Positions 26,906-35,256 of a stretch of DNA of 64,000 nucleotides are shown in pieces. The stretch comes from Pantoea sp. SOD02 (GTDB lineage Bacteria > Pseudomonadota > Gammaproteobacteria > Enterobacterales > Enterobacteriaceae): the NCBI RefSeq assembly GCF_024707505.1, contig NZ_CP102604.1, positions 3,410,001-3,474,000 on the forward strand, given 5' to 3'. A program made the position numbers and the translations under genes. The stretch's first letter is position 1, and each line of letters begins with the position of its first letter. The notes below the pieces were generated by a model. The model searched no databases. It saw only the letters and a list, made by a program, of their open reading frames with translations, and was not told where the DNA came from.

Positions 26906-26921
26906 TGTGACGCGGATCAAG
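26906..26921. promoter_or_regulatory. Probable CRP site upstream of uxuA
   Basis: TGTGA-CGCGGA-TCAAG matches 8 of 10 CRP core positions, centred ~94 bases before the uxuA start; fits a hexuronate catabolic gene. Confidence 0.45.
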
Positions 26922-27007
26922 GCTTATTGAACGCACCGCGCTGTCATGATGTTTACTAGAATGGTAGTTTATCAGTTATCACAGACACGATAACGGTGGA
27001 TGACATT

Positions 27008-28072
27008 ATGCAACTGACAATGCGTTGGTTTGGTCCGAAAGAAGATAAAGTTTCGCTGGAATATATTCGTCAGGTGCCGGGCGTGCGCGGCGTAGTGGGC
27101 GCGCTGTATGACGTACCGGTGGGCGAAACCTGGCCGAAAGAGAAGATTAACGCGCTGGTTGAGCAGGTGCATGCCGCCGGGCTCACCGTGGAAGTGATTG
27201 AAAGCGTCAACATTCACGACGACATCAAAATCGGTCTGCCGAGCCGCGATCAATATATCGAAAATTATAAGCAGAGCATCCGCAACCTGGCCGAGGTTGG
27301 CGTGAAGGTGATTTGCTACAACTTCATGCCGGTGTTCGACTGGATGAAGACCGACATGAACTACGTGCTGCCAGACGGCTCGCTCACCATGGCGTTCGAG
27401 AAGAAAGGCATCGATAAGAGCCTCGACGAGGTGGTGCAGGAAGTGCTGGGCAACTCCAACGGTTTCGCCCTGCCGGGCTGGGAACCGGAACGTCTGGCAA
27501 AAGTGCAGGATCTGTTTGCCCAATACAAAGATGTTGATGACGCGAAACTGCGCGAAAACCTCGCTTACTTCCTGAAAGCGGTGATCCCGGTATGTGAAGA
27601 AGTGGGCGTGAAGATGGCGATCCACCCGGACGATCCACCGTATTCGATCTTCGGCCTGCCGCGCGTGGTGAAGAACCGCGACGATCTCGACTGGATCTGT
27701 AACGTGGTCGATTCTGAGGCTAACGGCATCACGCTGTGTACCGGATCGATTGCCGAAGATCCGAGTAATGATGTGTACGCTATTCTGGCTGAATTCTCGC
27801 GCCGCAAACGCATTCCTTTTGCCCATGTGCGTAACATCAAGATTATTCAGGATAAAGATTTCTACGAGTGCGCGCACCCAACGGAATACGGTTCGCTGGA
27901 TATGTATAAAGTGCTGCAGTCGATGCATGATAACGGCTTCGATGGCTACATCCGTTCGGATCACGGCCGCTTTATCTGGGGCGAAACCGGCCGTCCGGGC
28001 TACGGCTTGTACGACCGCGCGCTGGGCACCACCTATCTGCTGGGATTGTGGGAAGCGCTGGGTAAGCGCTGA
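27008..28072 (+). CDS. uxuA: Mannonate dehydratase UxuA
   Basis: 354-residue enzyme converting D-mannonate to 2-dehydro-3-deoxygluconate in glucuronate breakdown. Strong family motifs: MRWFGPKEDKVSLEYIRQVPG, YNFMPVFDWMKTDMNY, MAIHPDDPPYSIFGLPR, LCTGSIAEDPSNDVY, FAHVRNIK, YIRSDHGRFIWGE. It is of the shorter (~355 aa) form, not the 394-residue E. coli form. ATG at 27008 is spaced 7 bases from GGTGGA. No uxuB or uxaC is adjacent; it stands alone. Confidence 0.94.
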   Translation: MQLTMRWFGPKEDKVSLEYIRQVPGVRGVVGALYDVPVGETWPKEKINALVEQVHAAGLTVEVIESVNIHDDIKIGLPSRDQYIENYKQSIRNLAEVGVKVICYNFMPVFDWMKTDMNYVLPDGSLTMAFEKKGIDKSLDEVVQEVLGNSNGFALPGWEPERLAKVQDLFAQYKDVDDAKLRENLAYFLKAVIPVCEEVGVKMAIHPDDPPYSIFGLPRVVKNRDDLDWICNVVDSEANGITLCTGSIAEDPSNDVYAILAEFSRRKRIPFAHVRNIKIIQDKDFYECAHPTEYGSLDMYKVLQSMHDNGFDGYIRSDHGRFIWGETGRPGYGLYDRALGTTYLLGLWEALGKR

Positions 28073-28102
28073 GTTTTACGCGGTGCGCACATTTGCGCCA
28101 TC

Positions 28103-28126
28103 GTAGGGTCGCCATTCATGGCGACC
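28103..28126 (-). repeat. REP-like hairpin repeat
   Basis: GTAG foot then perfect arms around TC; 30 bases after uxuA. Confidence 0.9.
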
Positions 28127-28188
28127 TTCCCAACCAAACACACCGCACAAGCTATCAAACTCCCCCTTCCAACTTGCCGTTAAATATA

Positions 28189-28203
28189 TACAGTTAAACT
28201 GTA
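28189..28203. promoter_or_regulatory. Perfect 15-base palindrome before the SnoaL-like gene
   Basis: TACAGTT-A-AACTGTA, centred 30 bases before the start codon at 28226, near the expected promoter. A likely operator; the convergent MarR-family protein is one candidate binder, but it could equally be a TetR-family site. Confidence 0.5.
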
Positions 28204-28225
28204 CATATTCAGCGGAGACTTCCCC

Positions 28226-28639
28226 ATGTCAGAACTCAACAAAGCCGTTGTACGTCGCTTCAATCAGCAGGTGATTGCCGAAGGCGACCGCCAGGCTTTC
28301 GATCAACTCGTTGCCGAAAACTTCATTAACCGCTCAGCGCCAGCGGGCGCACCCAGCGATCGCGAAAGTCTCTGGCACACTTTCGATCAGATCCTGCGCC
28401 CCGCTTTCTCCGATCTACAGGTGCATATCGAAGATCAAATCGCCGAGCGCGATTGGGTCACCACGCGCAAAACGATAACCGGCGTACACAGCGGATCGCT
28501 GATGGGCATCGCACCCACCGGTTTACCTGTAACCATTGCGGTGATTGATATGGTGCGAATTGAACAGGGAAAATACGCGGAGCATTGGGGCATGAACACG
28601 CTAGCGGCGGTGATGACGCAGCTAAAGCAATTTACGTAA
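28226..28639 (+). CDS. SnoaL-like polyketide cyclase/ester cyclase family protein
   Basis: 137-residue SnoaL-fold (NTF2-like) protein: RRFNQQVIAEGDRQAFDQLVAENFINRSAP, then LWHTFDQILRPAFSDLQVHIEDQIAERDWVTTRKTITGVHSG, and a C-terminal IEQGKYAEHWGMNT strand. Conserved acidic and His positions of the ester cyclase group are present. Preceded by AGCGGAGA. Its last 18 bases overlap the convergent MarR gene. Substrate unknown. Confidence 0.82.
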   Translation: MSELNKAVVRRFNQQVIAEGDRQAFDQLVAENFINRSAPAGAPSDRESLWHTFDQILRPAFSDLQVHIEDQIAERDWVTTRKTITGVHSGSLMGIAPTGLPVTIAVIDMVRIEQGKYAEHWGMNTLAAVMTQLKQFT

Positions 28640-29044
28640 CGCAGCCAGCCCTTTTTGCAGATCGTCGCGATCCTGCTGCCCGAGCGTTGCATCGATGCGC
28701 GCCGCAATCCACGCTGCGCGCTGTTCACGTGCGTCGGCCAGCGCAGCGCGTGCCTGATCGCTCAACACGATCACCTGCGCCCGCGCGTCATGCGCGCTTT
28801 TTTGCCGCAGCACCAAACCTTGCGCCTCCAACTCGTTGATCACTAAACGCATGCTTTGATGCTTCACGCCGCGCAGACGCGCGAGATCGGCGATAGAGAG
28901 CGCGTCATGGCTATCGAGCAGATCCAGGGTTTCATATTGCGAGGTGCGCACGGTCGCGGTGCTGACGCGGACGTTGCGTACGAAGTGACTAATCAGCTGA
29001 CGGAGCTCTTCCGCCAGCTGCTGGGTTGCAATTTCAGTGCTCAA
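28622..29044 (-). CDS. MarR-family regulator
   Basis: 140-residue winged-helix MarR regulator (QYETLDLLDSHDALSIADLARLRGVKHQSMRLVINELEAQGLV, wing DARAQVIVLSDQAR). It converges on the SnoaL-like gene with overlapping 3' ends (28622-28639), so read-through from either gene would produce antisense RNA to the other. Ligand unknown. Confidence 0.88.
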   Translation of the reverse strand: MSTEIATQQLAEELRQLISHFVRNVRVSTATVRTSQYETLDLLDSHDALSIADLARLRGVKHQSMRLVINELEAQGLVLRQKSAHDARAQVIVLSDQARAALADAREQRAAWIAARIDATLGQQDRDDLQKGLAALRKLL

Positions 29045-29086
29045 AGGGGGCGATTCCTGCGCGCTATCGTTGCCGTATTATATGAA

Positions 29087-29110
29087 GGTGCGCATGAATG
29101 CGCACCCTAC
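29087..29110 (+). repeat. REP-like variant, arms GGTGCGCAT/ATGCGCACC
   Basis: Canonical spacing and CTAC foot, but positions 4 and 5 of each arm are swapped with matching changes in the other arm. An identical variant is at 38468-38491. Confidence 0.85.
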
Positions 29111-29162
29111 GAAAACCTGTCCAAACAACCGTTTTACGCTTAACTGACGTGCATCAGGAAAC

Positions 29163-30425
29163 CTATTGCCAGGCTTTAAACAACAAACTGGCATTCACAC
29201 CGCCGAAGCCAAAACCGTTGGAGAGCGCATATGTCATCGCCGTTGGCTGCGGTTTTAGCGCCACCAGATTCAGCCCAGCTGCCGCTTCATCCGGATGCTG
29301 CAGATTGAGCGTCGGCGGTGCAATCTGGTCGCGCAGCGCCAGAATCGAGAAGATCGCTTCCACGCCGCCCGCCGCACCGAGCAAATGTCCGGTGGCCGAT
29401 TTGGTGGAAGTGATCGCCACCTTGCTGCCAGCGAACAGCGAACTAATTGCTGCCAATTCGCCCTTGTCGCCGACCGGCGTCGACGTGGCATGCGCATTAA
29501 TATGCTGCACCTCTCTCGCCGTAATGCCCGCCTGCGCCAGCGCGGTTTCCATCGCGCGGCGTGCCCCTTCACCATTTTCCGGACCGGCAGTGAGATGGTA
29601 AGCATCCGCGCTGGTGCCGTAACCCACCAGCTCCGCCAGCGGTGTTGCGCCGCGCGCCTCTGCATGTTCCAGCGATTCAATCACCAGCAATCCTGCGCCC
29701 TCGCCCATTACAAAGCCGTCGCGGTCACGATCAAACGGACGTGAAGCCTGCTCAGGACGATCGTTAAAACCGCCCGACATCGCCTTCGCTGCGGCAAATC
29801 CAGCCAGGCTCACGCGATGGATCGCCGCCTCGGTGCCACCGCACAGCGCGATATCCGCTTCGCCGCTGCGAATCATTCGTGCCGCATCGCCAATCGCCTG
29901 CGCACCCGCCGCACAAGCCGTTACCGGCGCGCCAATCGGCCCACGAAAACCGTGCGCAATCGAAACGTGTCCGGCCGCCAGATTGGCGAGAAAAGAAGGA
30001 ATGGTAAACGGCGACAAACGACGCGGCCCACGCTCGGCGGTGGTTTCAACCGCGTTGGCGATCTCATTAAAACCGCCGATGCCGGTGGCGATCACCGTGG
30101 CGGTGCGCTGCTGCTGCGCGCTATCTTGCGGGAACCAGTTAGCCTGCGTCAGCGCTTCATGCGCCGCCACCAGCGCGAACTCGATAAAGCGATCCATCTT
30201 CTTGCGATCTTTGGCGGCAATAATGCCTTCGGGATTAAAGCCGTGCAGCGCATCCTGCTCCAGCGTCGGCACCTGTCCCGCCACTTTGCAGGCGATATCC
30301 TGCACCATCTCCGGCGGCAAGGCGCTAATGCCCGATTTTCCCGCCAGCAGCGACTGCCAAACCGCTTCCGTGCCGCAACCCAGCGGCGATACCAGCCCCA
30401 TGCCGGTAATGACAATTCGTTTCAT
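29163..30425 (-). CDS. FabF-like beta-ketoacyl-ACP synthase II paralogue
   Basis: 420-residue condensing enzyme. N-terminal VITGMGLVSPLGCG; catalytic Cys in PVTACAAGAQAIGDAA, His in INAHATSTPVGDKGEL, Lys/His in SATGHLLGAAGGVEA, and C-terminal SNGFGFGGVNASLLF. It stands apart from any fab cluster (no ACP, FabG or FabD nearby) and follows an HxlR regulator gene by 36 bp in the same direction. Duplicate FabF proteins may supply a special fatty acyl or polyketide-like product, or a drug-tolerant copy. Cytoplasmic. Confidence 0.93.
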   Translation of the reverse strand: MKRIVITGMGLVSPLGCGTEAVWQSLLAGKSGISALPPEMVQDIACKVAGQVPTLEQDALHGFNPEGIIAAKDRKKMDRFIEFALVAAHEALTQANWFPQDSAQQQRTATVIATGIGGFNEIANAVETTAERGPRRLSPFTIPSFLANLAAGHVSIAHGFRGPIGAPVTACAAGAQAIGDAARMIRSGEADIALCGGTEAAIHRVSLAGFAAAKAMSGGFNDRPEQASRPFDRDRDGFVMGEGAGLLVIESLEHAEARGATPLAELVGYGTSADAYHLTAGPENGEGARRAMETALAQAGITAREVQHINAHATSTPVGDKGELAAISSLFAGSKVAITSTKSATGHLLGAAGGVEAIFSILALRDQIAPPTLNLQHPDEAAAGLNLVALKPQPTAMTYALSNGFGFGGVNASLLFKAWQ

Positions 30426-30461
30426 CTTTAACTCCTTAATCTGCAGGTGCTGAGTTGCACC

Positions 30462-31004
30462 TCAGCATGATGATTGCAGCGCTGGCGGCGCGAATTTCTG
30501 GGTGTTATCTCCAGCGCGTTTTTTCTGCAGATAATCATGGCGATAGTGCATCATCGGCTCCGCTGCCGGGCCGGGCACCATCTGATATTTATCCAGCGTC
30601 AGCGGCTGACCGTTTTCGCTATCGACCATCTGCATCTTCACCGGACGCTGCGTGGCGGTTTCCACCAGCTGCATCTGACGACCTTCCGGCGAGAAATGGG
30701 TGCTGCCCCATTCGGTCAGCGCCAGAATCACACCGCGAAAATCGCGGCCAACAGCCGTCAGGTGATATTCGAAGCGTGCCGGGCTGGTGCTGTAACACAC
30801 CTTCTCCAGCAAGCCATCGTCCACCAGCTCTTTCAGCCGCCGCGACAAGATGTTGGGCGCCACGCCGCTGCTTTTCTGGAATTCATCGAAGCGGGTAAAA
30901 CCGGCCAGCGCATCGCGCATGATCAGTATGCTCCAGCCATCGCCAATGCGGCCAAGGCTGCGCGCGATGGGACAAGGCATGTTGTAGAGCGGTTGGTTTT
31001 TCAA
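30462..31004 (-). CDS. HxlR-family regulator upstream of the FabF paralogue
   Basis: 180-residue HxlR regulator: Cys11 in YNMPCPIARSLGRIGDGWSILIMRD, recognition region GVAPNILSRRLKELVDDGLL, wing STSPARFEYHLTAVGRDF. The ~75-residue C-terminal extension after the wing, unlike short HxlR members, may bind ligand. It is the first gene of a two-gene operon with the FabF paralogue and lies beside a 35-bp dyad that is probably its operator. Confidence 0.88.
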   Translation of the reverse strand: MKNQPLYNMPCPIARSLGRIGDGWSILIMRDALAGFTRFDEFQKSSGVAPNILSRRLKELVDDGLLEKVCYSTSPARFEYHLTAVGRDFRGVILALTEWGSTHFSPEGRQMQLVETATQRPVKMQMVDSENGQPLTLDKYQMVPGPAAEPMMHYRHDYLQKKRAGDNTQKFAPPALQSSC

Positions 31005-31051
31005 GGTTGGTTATCCGACATCGGTGTGATGGCGGATACTGTTGCAGAGTG

Positions 31052-31086
31052 ACTTTCATTTTGCAAGTTACTTGCAGAATGAAAGT
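31052..31086. promoter_or_regulatory. 35-bp near-perfect dyad upstream of the HxlR gene
   Basis: 17-base arms (31052-31068 and 31070-31086) pair at 16 of 17 positions around a single T; the core reads TTGCAAGT, T, ACTTGCA. It is 48 bases before the HxlR start, as expected for autorepression. One of the longest dyads in the window. Confidence 0.65.
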
Positions 31087-31102
31087 TTGTAATGCAGTTT
31101 AT

Positions 31103-31126
31103 GTAGGGTCGCCATTTATGGCGACC
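31103..31126 (-). repeat. REP-like hairpin repeat
   Basis: GTAG foot and perfect arms around TT; ends 5 bases before the permease stop. Confidence 0.9.
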
Positions 31127-31131
31127 TGGGT

Positions 31132-31824
31132 TTACGTTCGCACCCGCAATCTCGCCTCGATCTTGTCGGCGATCTTGGTAACCACATACGCAATCACCAT
31201 ATAAAACACCACCGCCACCAGGAAGGCTTCGAGATAGTAGAAATTCAGCGCCGCCGTCAGCTGCGCCTGAGCAAAGATATCCACCACTTCGATGGCAAAC
31301 GCCAGCGACAGCGCTTTCATGATCACCATAAAGGCGTTGGCCAGATCGGGGATCGCCGCCACGATAATCTGCGGGAACATCACGCGGCGGAACAGCTGGC
31401 CGCCGCTGTAACCAAGCGACAGCGCCGCATCCGATTGTCCGCTATCAAACGAGTTAAGCGCGCCCTTCCACACTTCCGCCTGAAACGCCGCGACGCAGGC
31501 GCTCAGGGCGACGATGATGATCACCCAGTTCGGCAGCGAGTGCGCATTCACTTTCACGCCGAACAGTGTGGCAACGAAGTCCAGCGCCGGTGGCAAACCG
31601 TAATAGGCGAGGAAAATTACCACCACCATCGGCACGCCTTTGAAGGCAATCTTGTACGCGATCACCAACTGGCGCAGCACTGGAATGCGGCGATGTTCAA
31701 TAAAGGCAAACAGCCCGCCGAGCAGCGTCGAGCAGATAAACACCGTTACTGCCATCAGCAACGTCACCGGCACCGCATCGAGAATGCTCCAGAAGTCCGG
31801 CAGCAAAACCTCAAGATCAAACAT
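31132..31824 (-). CDS. Polar amino-acid ABC transporter permease
   Basis: 230-residue HisMQ-type permease, last gene of the operon. About five membrane helices and the ABC-contact (EAA) loop SLGYSGGQLFRRVMFPQIIVAAIPDLANAF. It forms a heterodimer with the neighbouring permease, 15 bp upstream. Substrate is probably an amino acid or sulfur-containing derivative, inferred from the operon. Confidence 0.9.
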   Translation of the reverse strand: MFDLEVLLPDFWSILDAVPVTLLMAVTVFICSTLLGGLFAFIEHRRIPVLRQLVIAYKIAFKGVPMVVVIFLAYYGLPPALDFVATLFGVKVNAHSLPNWVIIIVALSACVAAFQAEVWKGALNSFDSGQSDAALSLGYSGGQLFRRVMFPQIIVAAIPDLANAFMVIMKALSLAFAIEVVDIFAQAQLTAALNFYYLEAFLVAVVFYMVIAYVVTKIADKIEARLRVRT

Positions 31825-31839
31825 GGTTTCTCTCCCTCA

Positions 31840-32541
31840 TCAGACGCTGGTGAATTTGACGCGTGCAGCGGTTTTCGAGCTGTACTTCGCGTGACGTTGT
31901 TCGAAGAAACGGATAATCAACCACGCCACGCCGCACAGCAGCGAATAGAGCACCGCCAGCACCAGATAAGTGCCGAACTGATATTGGTTGTAGTCGCGTT
32001 CCATGATCAGATGCGCAGTCGCCATCACATCCGCCGCACCGATGTACATCACCAGCGCCACGTTATGAATCAGATAGATAATCGCATTGCCGTAGCCCGG
32101 CAGCGCATAGTGCACCGCTTGCGGACCGACAATGCGCAGCATTTTCTGGCGGAAGCTGTAACCCATGCTATCGGCGGCGTCGTGCTGGCCGCTCTCCACG
32201 GCGAGAAACGCCGGGCGCATCACTTCGGAAAGATAACCGCCGTGATACAGGCTCAGGCCAATCATCGCCGCGATATTGGCGGTGACAAAATCGCTGAAGC
32301 CAAACTGCTCGGCCACCAGCGGCAAGCCATAAAAGGCGACAAACAGCTGCAGCACCACCGGCACGCTGCGCGCGTACGAGACGTACAAATCGACAAACTG
32401 GCTGATGACCGGGATGCGGCGCACGCGGAATACGGTGGCGATCAGCGCCAGGAAGAACCCGACGATCATCGCGACAAACATTATGCCAAGCGTCAACGGC
32501 AGCGCCGAGAGCAGCTCGGGAATCATCGAAGTCAGATTCAC
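31840..32541 (-). CDS. Polar amino-acid ABC transporter permease
   Basis: 233-residue HisMQ-type permease: SYARSVPVVLQLFVAFYGLP (family signature R-x-P), EAA loop SMGYSFRQKMLRIVGPQAVHYALPGYGNAI. Partner of the permease that follows. An 85-bp gap separates it from the binding-protein gene and holds a GGGGCGGCCCC hairpin at 32585-32595, which may set binding protein level above permease level. Confidence 0.9.
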   Translation of the reverse strand: MNLTSMIPELLSALPLTLGIMFVAMIVGFFLALIATVFRVRRIPVISQFVDLYVSYARSVPVVLQLFVAFYGLPLVAEQFGFSDFVTANIAAMIGLSLYHGGYLSEVMRPAFLAVESGQHDAADSMGYSFRQKMLRIVGPQAVHYALPGYGNAIIYLIHNVALVMYIGAADVMATAHLIMERDYNQYQFGTYLVLAVLYSLLCGVAWLIIRFFEQRHAKYSSKTAARVKFTSV

Positions 32542-32626
32542 GGTGAAACACTCCTGCTAAAAAAGAGCCGGTGAATGCGTCGTAGGGGCGGCCCCTTCCA
32601 ACGCATCATCGAGCACAGTGAATCGC

Positions 32627-33442
32627 TTACTTCATATACTTAGAAACGTCTTCGCCAAACCACTTCTGCGCCAGCTTATCCAGCGTGCCGTCGGCTTTCA
32701 GCTGTTGCAGCGTTTTGTTGATGTCATCATTCAGCGCCTGGTTCTCGGCCGAACGGTGAATCAGCACGTAGGTGTTGTTGATGGCCACCGGCTCGCTGGC
32801 TTTGATTGCCAGTTTCTGGTTGTCGATCACCGTTTGCTCGCCGAGGTTCGAAGGCAGGATCAGCGCATCATATTTGCCACGCTGCACCTCTTTCAGACGG
32901 TCCGGATAAGGCACGCCAGCGCTCGAGGCTTTGATCTCAACCTTGTCGTTCGGGTTTTCCTGCTGCCACTGCGTCACGAATTTGTACACGCCGCCGCCGG
33001 CGGTGACTGGAACGATGTTCTTGCCAACCAGATCTTTCATGCTGTTGATGGTGCTATCGCTGCGGCTGTAGATCTTCATCAGGCTGGCACCGATCGGCGC
33101 ATCCGGGATCAGGAACTGTTTGCTACGCGTTGGCGCTTTGTAGTAACCGCCGGTTGCCATGTCATATTTGCCAGTCGCGAGGCCGGTTTCCTGGGCGATA
33201 TCCGCCGCACCTTCCATCACGAATTTGTACTGCGGCAGTTTGGCGTTGATGGCTTTCAGCACGTCCGGCTCGTAGCCCTGCGGCTCGTGACCAATCGCGC
33301 CCCACGACAGCGGTTTAGATTCCGCTGCAGTAGCGATTTTAATGGTGCGCACCGCGTCAGCGAAGCTGTTACCGCTGATCAGTGCCAGTGCGATGATGCC
33401 AGGCGCGGCCAGGCGACGTAAGGTGGTTTTGATTGCAGGCAT
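32627..33442 (-). CDS. Periplasmic amino-acid-binding protein
   Basis: 271-residue SBP_bac_3 protein with a signal peptide (IIALALISGNSFADA). Two-lobe pattern: GYEPDVLKAINAKL, MATGGYYKAPTRSKQFLIPDAPIGASLM, DALILPSNLGEQTVIDNQKLA, and a C-terminal LDKLAQKWFGEDVSKYMK. The usual FD/D-loop ligand motif is altered (GYEPDVLKAIN), so ligand cannot be named. Captures substrate for the two permeases. Confidence 0.9.
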   Translation of the reverse strand: MPAIKTTLRRLAAPGIIALALISGNSFADAVRTIKIATAAESKPLSWGAIGHEPQGYEPDVLKAINAKLPQYKFVMEGAADIAQETGLATGKYDMATGGYYKAPTRSKQFLIPDAPIGASLMKIYSRSDSTINSMKDLVGKNIVPVTAGGGVYKFVTQWQQENPNDKVEIKASSAGVPYPDRLKEVQRGKYDALILPSNLGEQTVIDNQKLAIKASEPVAINNTYVLIHRSAENQALNDDINKTLQQLKADGTLDKLAQKWFGEDVSKYMK

Positions 33443-33462
33443 GTCGTTGATTCCTTTAATTA

Positions 33463-34200
33463 TTAGAATACGCGTTCTGAATTGAGGAACTGAGCAAGTC
33501 GCGGCAGGGTTGGATTATCGAACATCTCAGTCGGGCTGCCCTGCGCGGCCACCACGCCCTGATCCATAAAGACGATGCGGTTCGAGATGCTTTTGGCGAA
33601 CTGCATTTCGTGCGTCACCAGCAGCGAGGTAATGCCGGAGGACGCCACATCTTTAATCACTTTCAGCACCTCACCCACCAGCTCTGGATCGAGCGATGAG
33701 GTTGGTTCATCAAACAGCATCACATCAGGGCGCACCGCCAGCGCGCGGGCGATGCCGGTACGCTGTAGCTGGCCACCGGAAAGCTGCGATGGATAGTGAT
33801 CGAGCTTGGCGCCCAATCCCACGCGCTCCAGCTCCTGCACGGCGATATCGCGCGCTTGCTGTTTGCTTTTGCGTTGAATGACGATCAGCGGATCCATCAC
33901 GTTTTCCAGCACCGTCATGTTTTTGAACACGTTGAACTGCTGGAACACCATCGCGGTACGCAGGCGGATCGCCTGGATCGCCGCTTTATCCGGTGACTGA
34001 TAATCCATGCGGATTTGATCGAGCTGAATGGTGCCCGACGCCGGTTTGGCCAGATAGTTAATGCAGCGCAGCAGTGTGGTTTTACCGGTGCCACTTGGCC
34101 CGATGATCGACACCACATCGCCGCGTTTCACCGACAGATCAACACCTTTCAGGATCGGCGTGCTGCCGTAAGAGAGCTTAATATCGTTGAGTTCTAACAT
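33463..34200 (-). CDS. Amino-acid ABC transporter ATPase
   Basis: 245-residue GlnQ/HisP-type ATPase: Walker A GPSGTGKTTLL, Q-loop FQQFNVFKNMTVLEN, signature LSGGQLQRTGIARALA, Walker B VMLFDEPTSSLDPE, H-loop LLVTHEMQ. All motifs intact. It lies 20 bp before the binding-protein gene and 10 bp after the AhpD-type gene. Confidence 0.93.
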   Translation of the reverse strand: MLELNDIKLSYGSTPILKGVDLSVKRGDVVSIIGPSGTGKTTLLRCINYLAKPASGTIQLDQIRMDYQSPDKAAIQAIRLRTAMVFQQFNVFKNMTVLENVMDPLIVIQRKSKQQARDIAVQELERVGLGAKLDHYPSQLSGGQLQRTGIARALAVRPDVMLFDEPTSSLDPELVGEVLKVIKDVASSGITSLLVTHEMQFAKSISNRIVFMDQGVVAAQGSPTEMFDNPTLPRLAQFLNSERVF

Positions 34201-34210
34201 GCAGCAGCCC

Positions 34211-34777
34211 TTATTTGTTCAGGTCAGCATGGCCAAGCACATGCATCAGACGGTTGGCCCAGCCAAAAATGGCGATGGCGTGGATCAGATCGATAATCTC
34301 CTGATCGTTCATGCCGACCGCGCGCAGTGCCGCCATATCCTCGGCGCTGGCTTCGGACGGCGTCACCGACAGGCGACGGGCAAAACGGTAGATCGCCGCA
34401 TCACGCTCGCCGAGCACATCCGCGCGATCAAAGTAGATGGCGCTCACCACCGCATCACTCTCCGCCAGCTGCGCATGGCGACGCGCATGTACCACCGCGC
34501 AATATTTGCAGCCGTTGACGATCGACGCACCCAGCGCACCGAGTTCACGATCCGCACGATCCAGCCCGCCATCGACATACATAATGGCGTTGAACAGCAC
34601 GGTACGCGCCAGGTAGCTGTCGGGATCGTGGGCTAACGTGCGCACATATTCGGAGATCTTCTTGTTTGATGGCGTCACTTTCATCGCATCAAGCTGCGCG
34701 GGCGTGGCGTCTTCCACTTCCACCGGCGCGATATACGGATGCCAATGCAGCGGCTTGAGATTAACCGACGGAATCAT
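34211..34777 (-). CDS. AhpD-like alkylhydroperoxidase-domain protein
   Basis: 188-residue carboxymuconolactone-decarboxylase-fold protein with the AhpD active-site pattern CKYCAVVHARR (CxxC...His). The C-terminal ALRAVGMNDQEIIDLIHAIAIFGWANRLMHVLG is typical of the 'Avi_7169' type. Such proteins are recurrently linked to polar amino-acid ABC importers and flavin monooxygenases. Its ATG overlaps the stop of the preceding CMD-domain gene. Peroxidatic or CoA-independent redox role is inferred. Confidence 0.85.
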   Translation of the reverse strand: MIPSVNLKPLHWHPYIAPVEVEDATPAQLDAMKVTPSNKKISEYVRTLAHDPDSYLARTVLFNAIMYVDGGLDRADRELGALGASIVNGCKYCAVVHARRHAQLAESDAVVSAIYFDRADVLGERDAAIYRFARRLSVTPSEASAEDMAALRAVGMNDQEIIDLIHAIAIFGWANRLMHVLGHADLNK

Positions 34778-35256
34778 GCAGACCTCAACAAACGTAATCC
34801 GGTCGCGACGCGCGTCTGGAAGTTAACAAAAGCGATCAGCTCGGAGAGCGCCACAATCTGCGGATTGCTCAATCCAGCCTGTTCCAGCAAGCGAATGTGC
34901 TGCTCGGTGGCATTCATTGGCTGCTGGGTAACAAGATCGGCGTGGCGCGCAATCGTCGCCAGCGGTTCTGGCAGATCGCTTACGCCTGTCGCCAGCGCCA
35001 GCAGCGCATCTGAAGGCTGCAACGCCGCCAGCTGCGCCTGATAATCCTGTTGCAGCTCGGCTTCATGATTGAGCTGCGCCATACGCTGCGCCAGCGCCAA
35101 ACGCACATCCGGCGCTAAGCCCTGATCGTCGTTTGGTGCCATCACCGAGATGCGGCACTGTTCCGCGCCGTCAACAAATTCCGGGCGCAGGCGGCGCGTG
35201 CCGTACAGCGCATCTTCAGCGTTTAAGCCGACTGCGCGATCAATTGCGTCACTCAC
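34774..35256 (-). CDS. CMD-domain protein without CxxC
   Basis: 160-residue protein of the carboxymuconolactone decarboxylase/AhpD fold (PLATIARHADLVTQQPMNATEQHIRLLEQAGLSNPQIVALSELIAFVNFQTRV). It lacks the CxxC pair held by its neighbour and matches the 'Avi_7170' type, so the two may form a mixed complex. I chose the GTG at 35254-35256: it overlaps the monooxygenase stop (GTGA) and follows AGGAG by 8 bases; a longer frame would overlap the upstream gene by 45 bases. Confidence 0.8.
   Translation of the reverse strand: MSDAIDRAVGLNAEDALYGTRRLRPEFVDGAEQCRISVMAPNDDQGLAPDVRLALAQRMAQLNHEAELQQDYQAQLAALQPSDALLALATGVSDLPEPLATIARHADLVTQQPMNATEQHIRLLEQAGLSNPQIVALSELIAFVNFQTRVATGLRLLRSA

Noticed and set aside
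26955..26975. UxuR/ExuR operator before uxuA
   Set aside because: ACTAGAATGGTAGT has only weak similarity to the known operator; not enough to claim.
26972..27964. 330-residue minus-strand frame opposite uxuA
   Set aside because: Complete shadow of a well-conserved mannonate dehydratase; His/Phe-rich antisense composition.
31435..32574. 379-residue plus-strand frame opposite the permease genes
   Set aside because: His/Gln/Arg-rich antisense shadow of two recognised permeases.
32581..32600. GTAGGGGCGGCCCC as another REP-like copy
   Set aside because: Shares the GTAG start, but the arms differ and the length is shorter; treated only as a small intercistronic hairpin.
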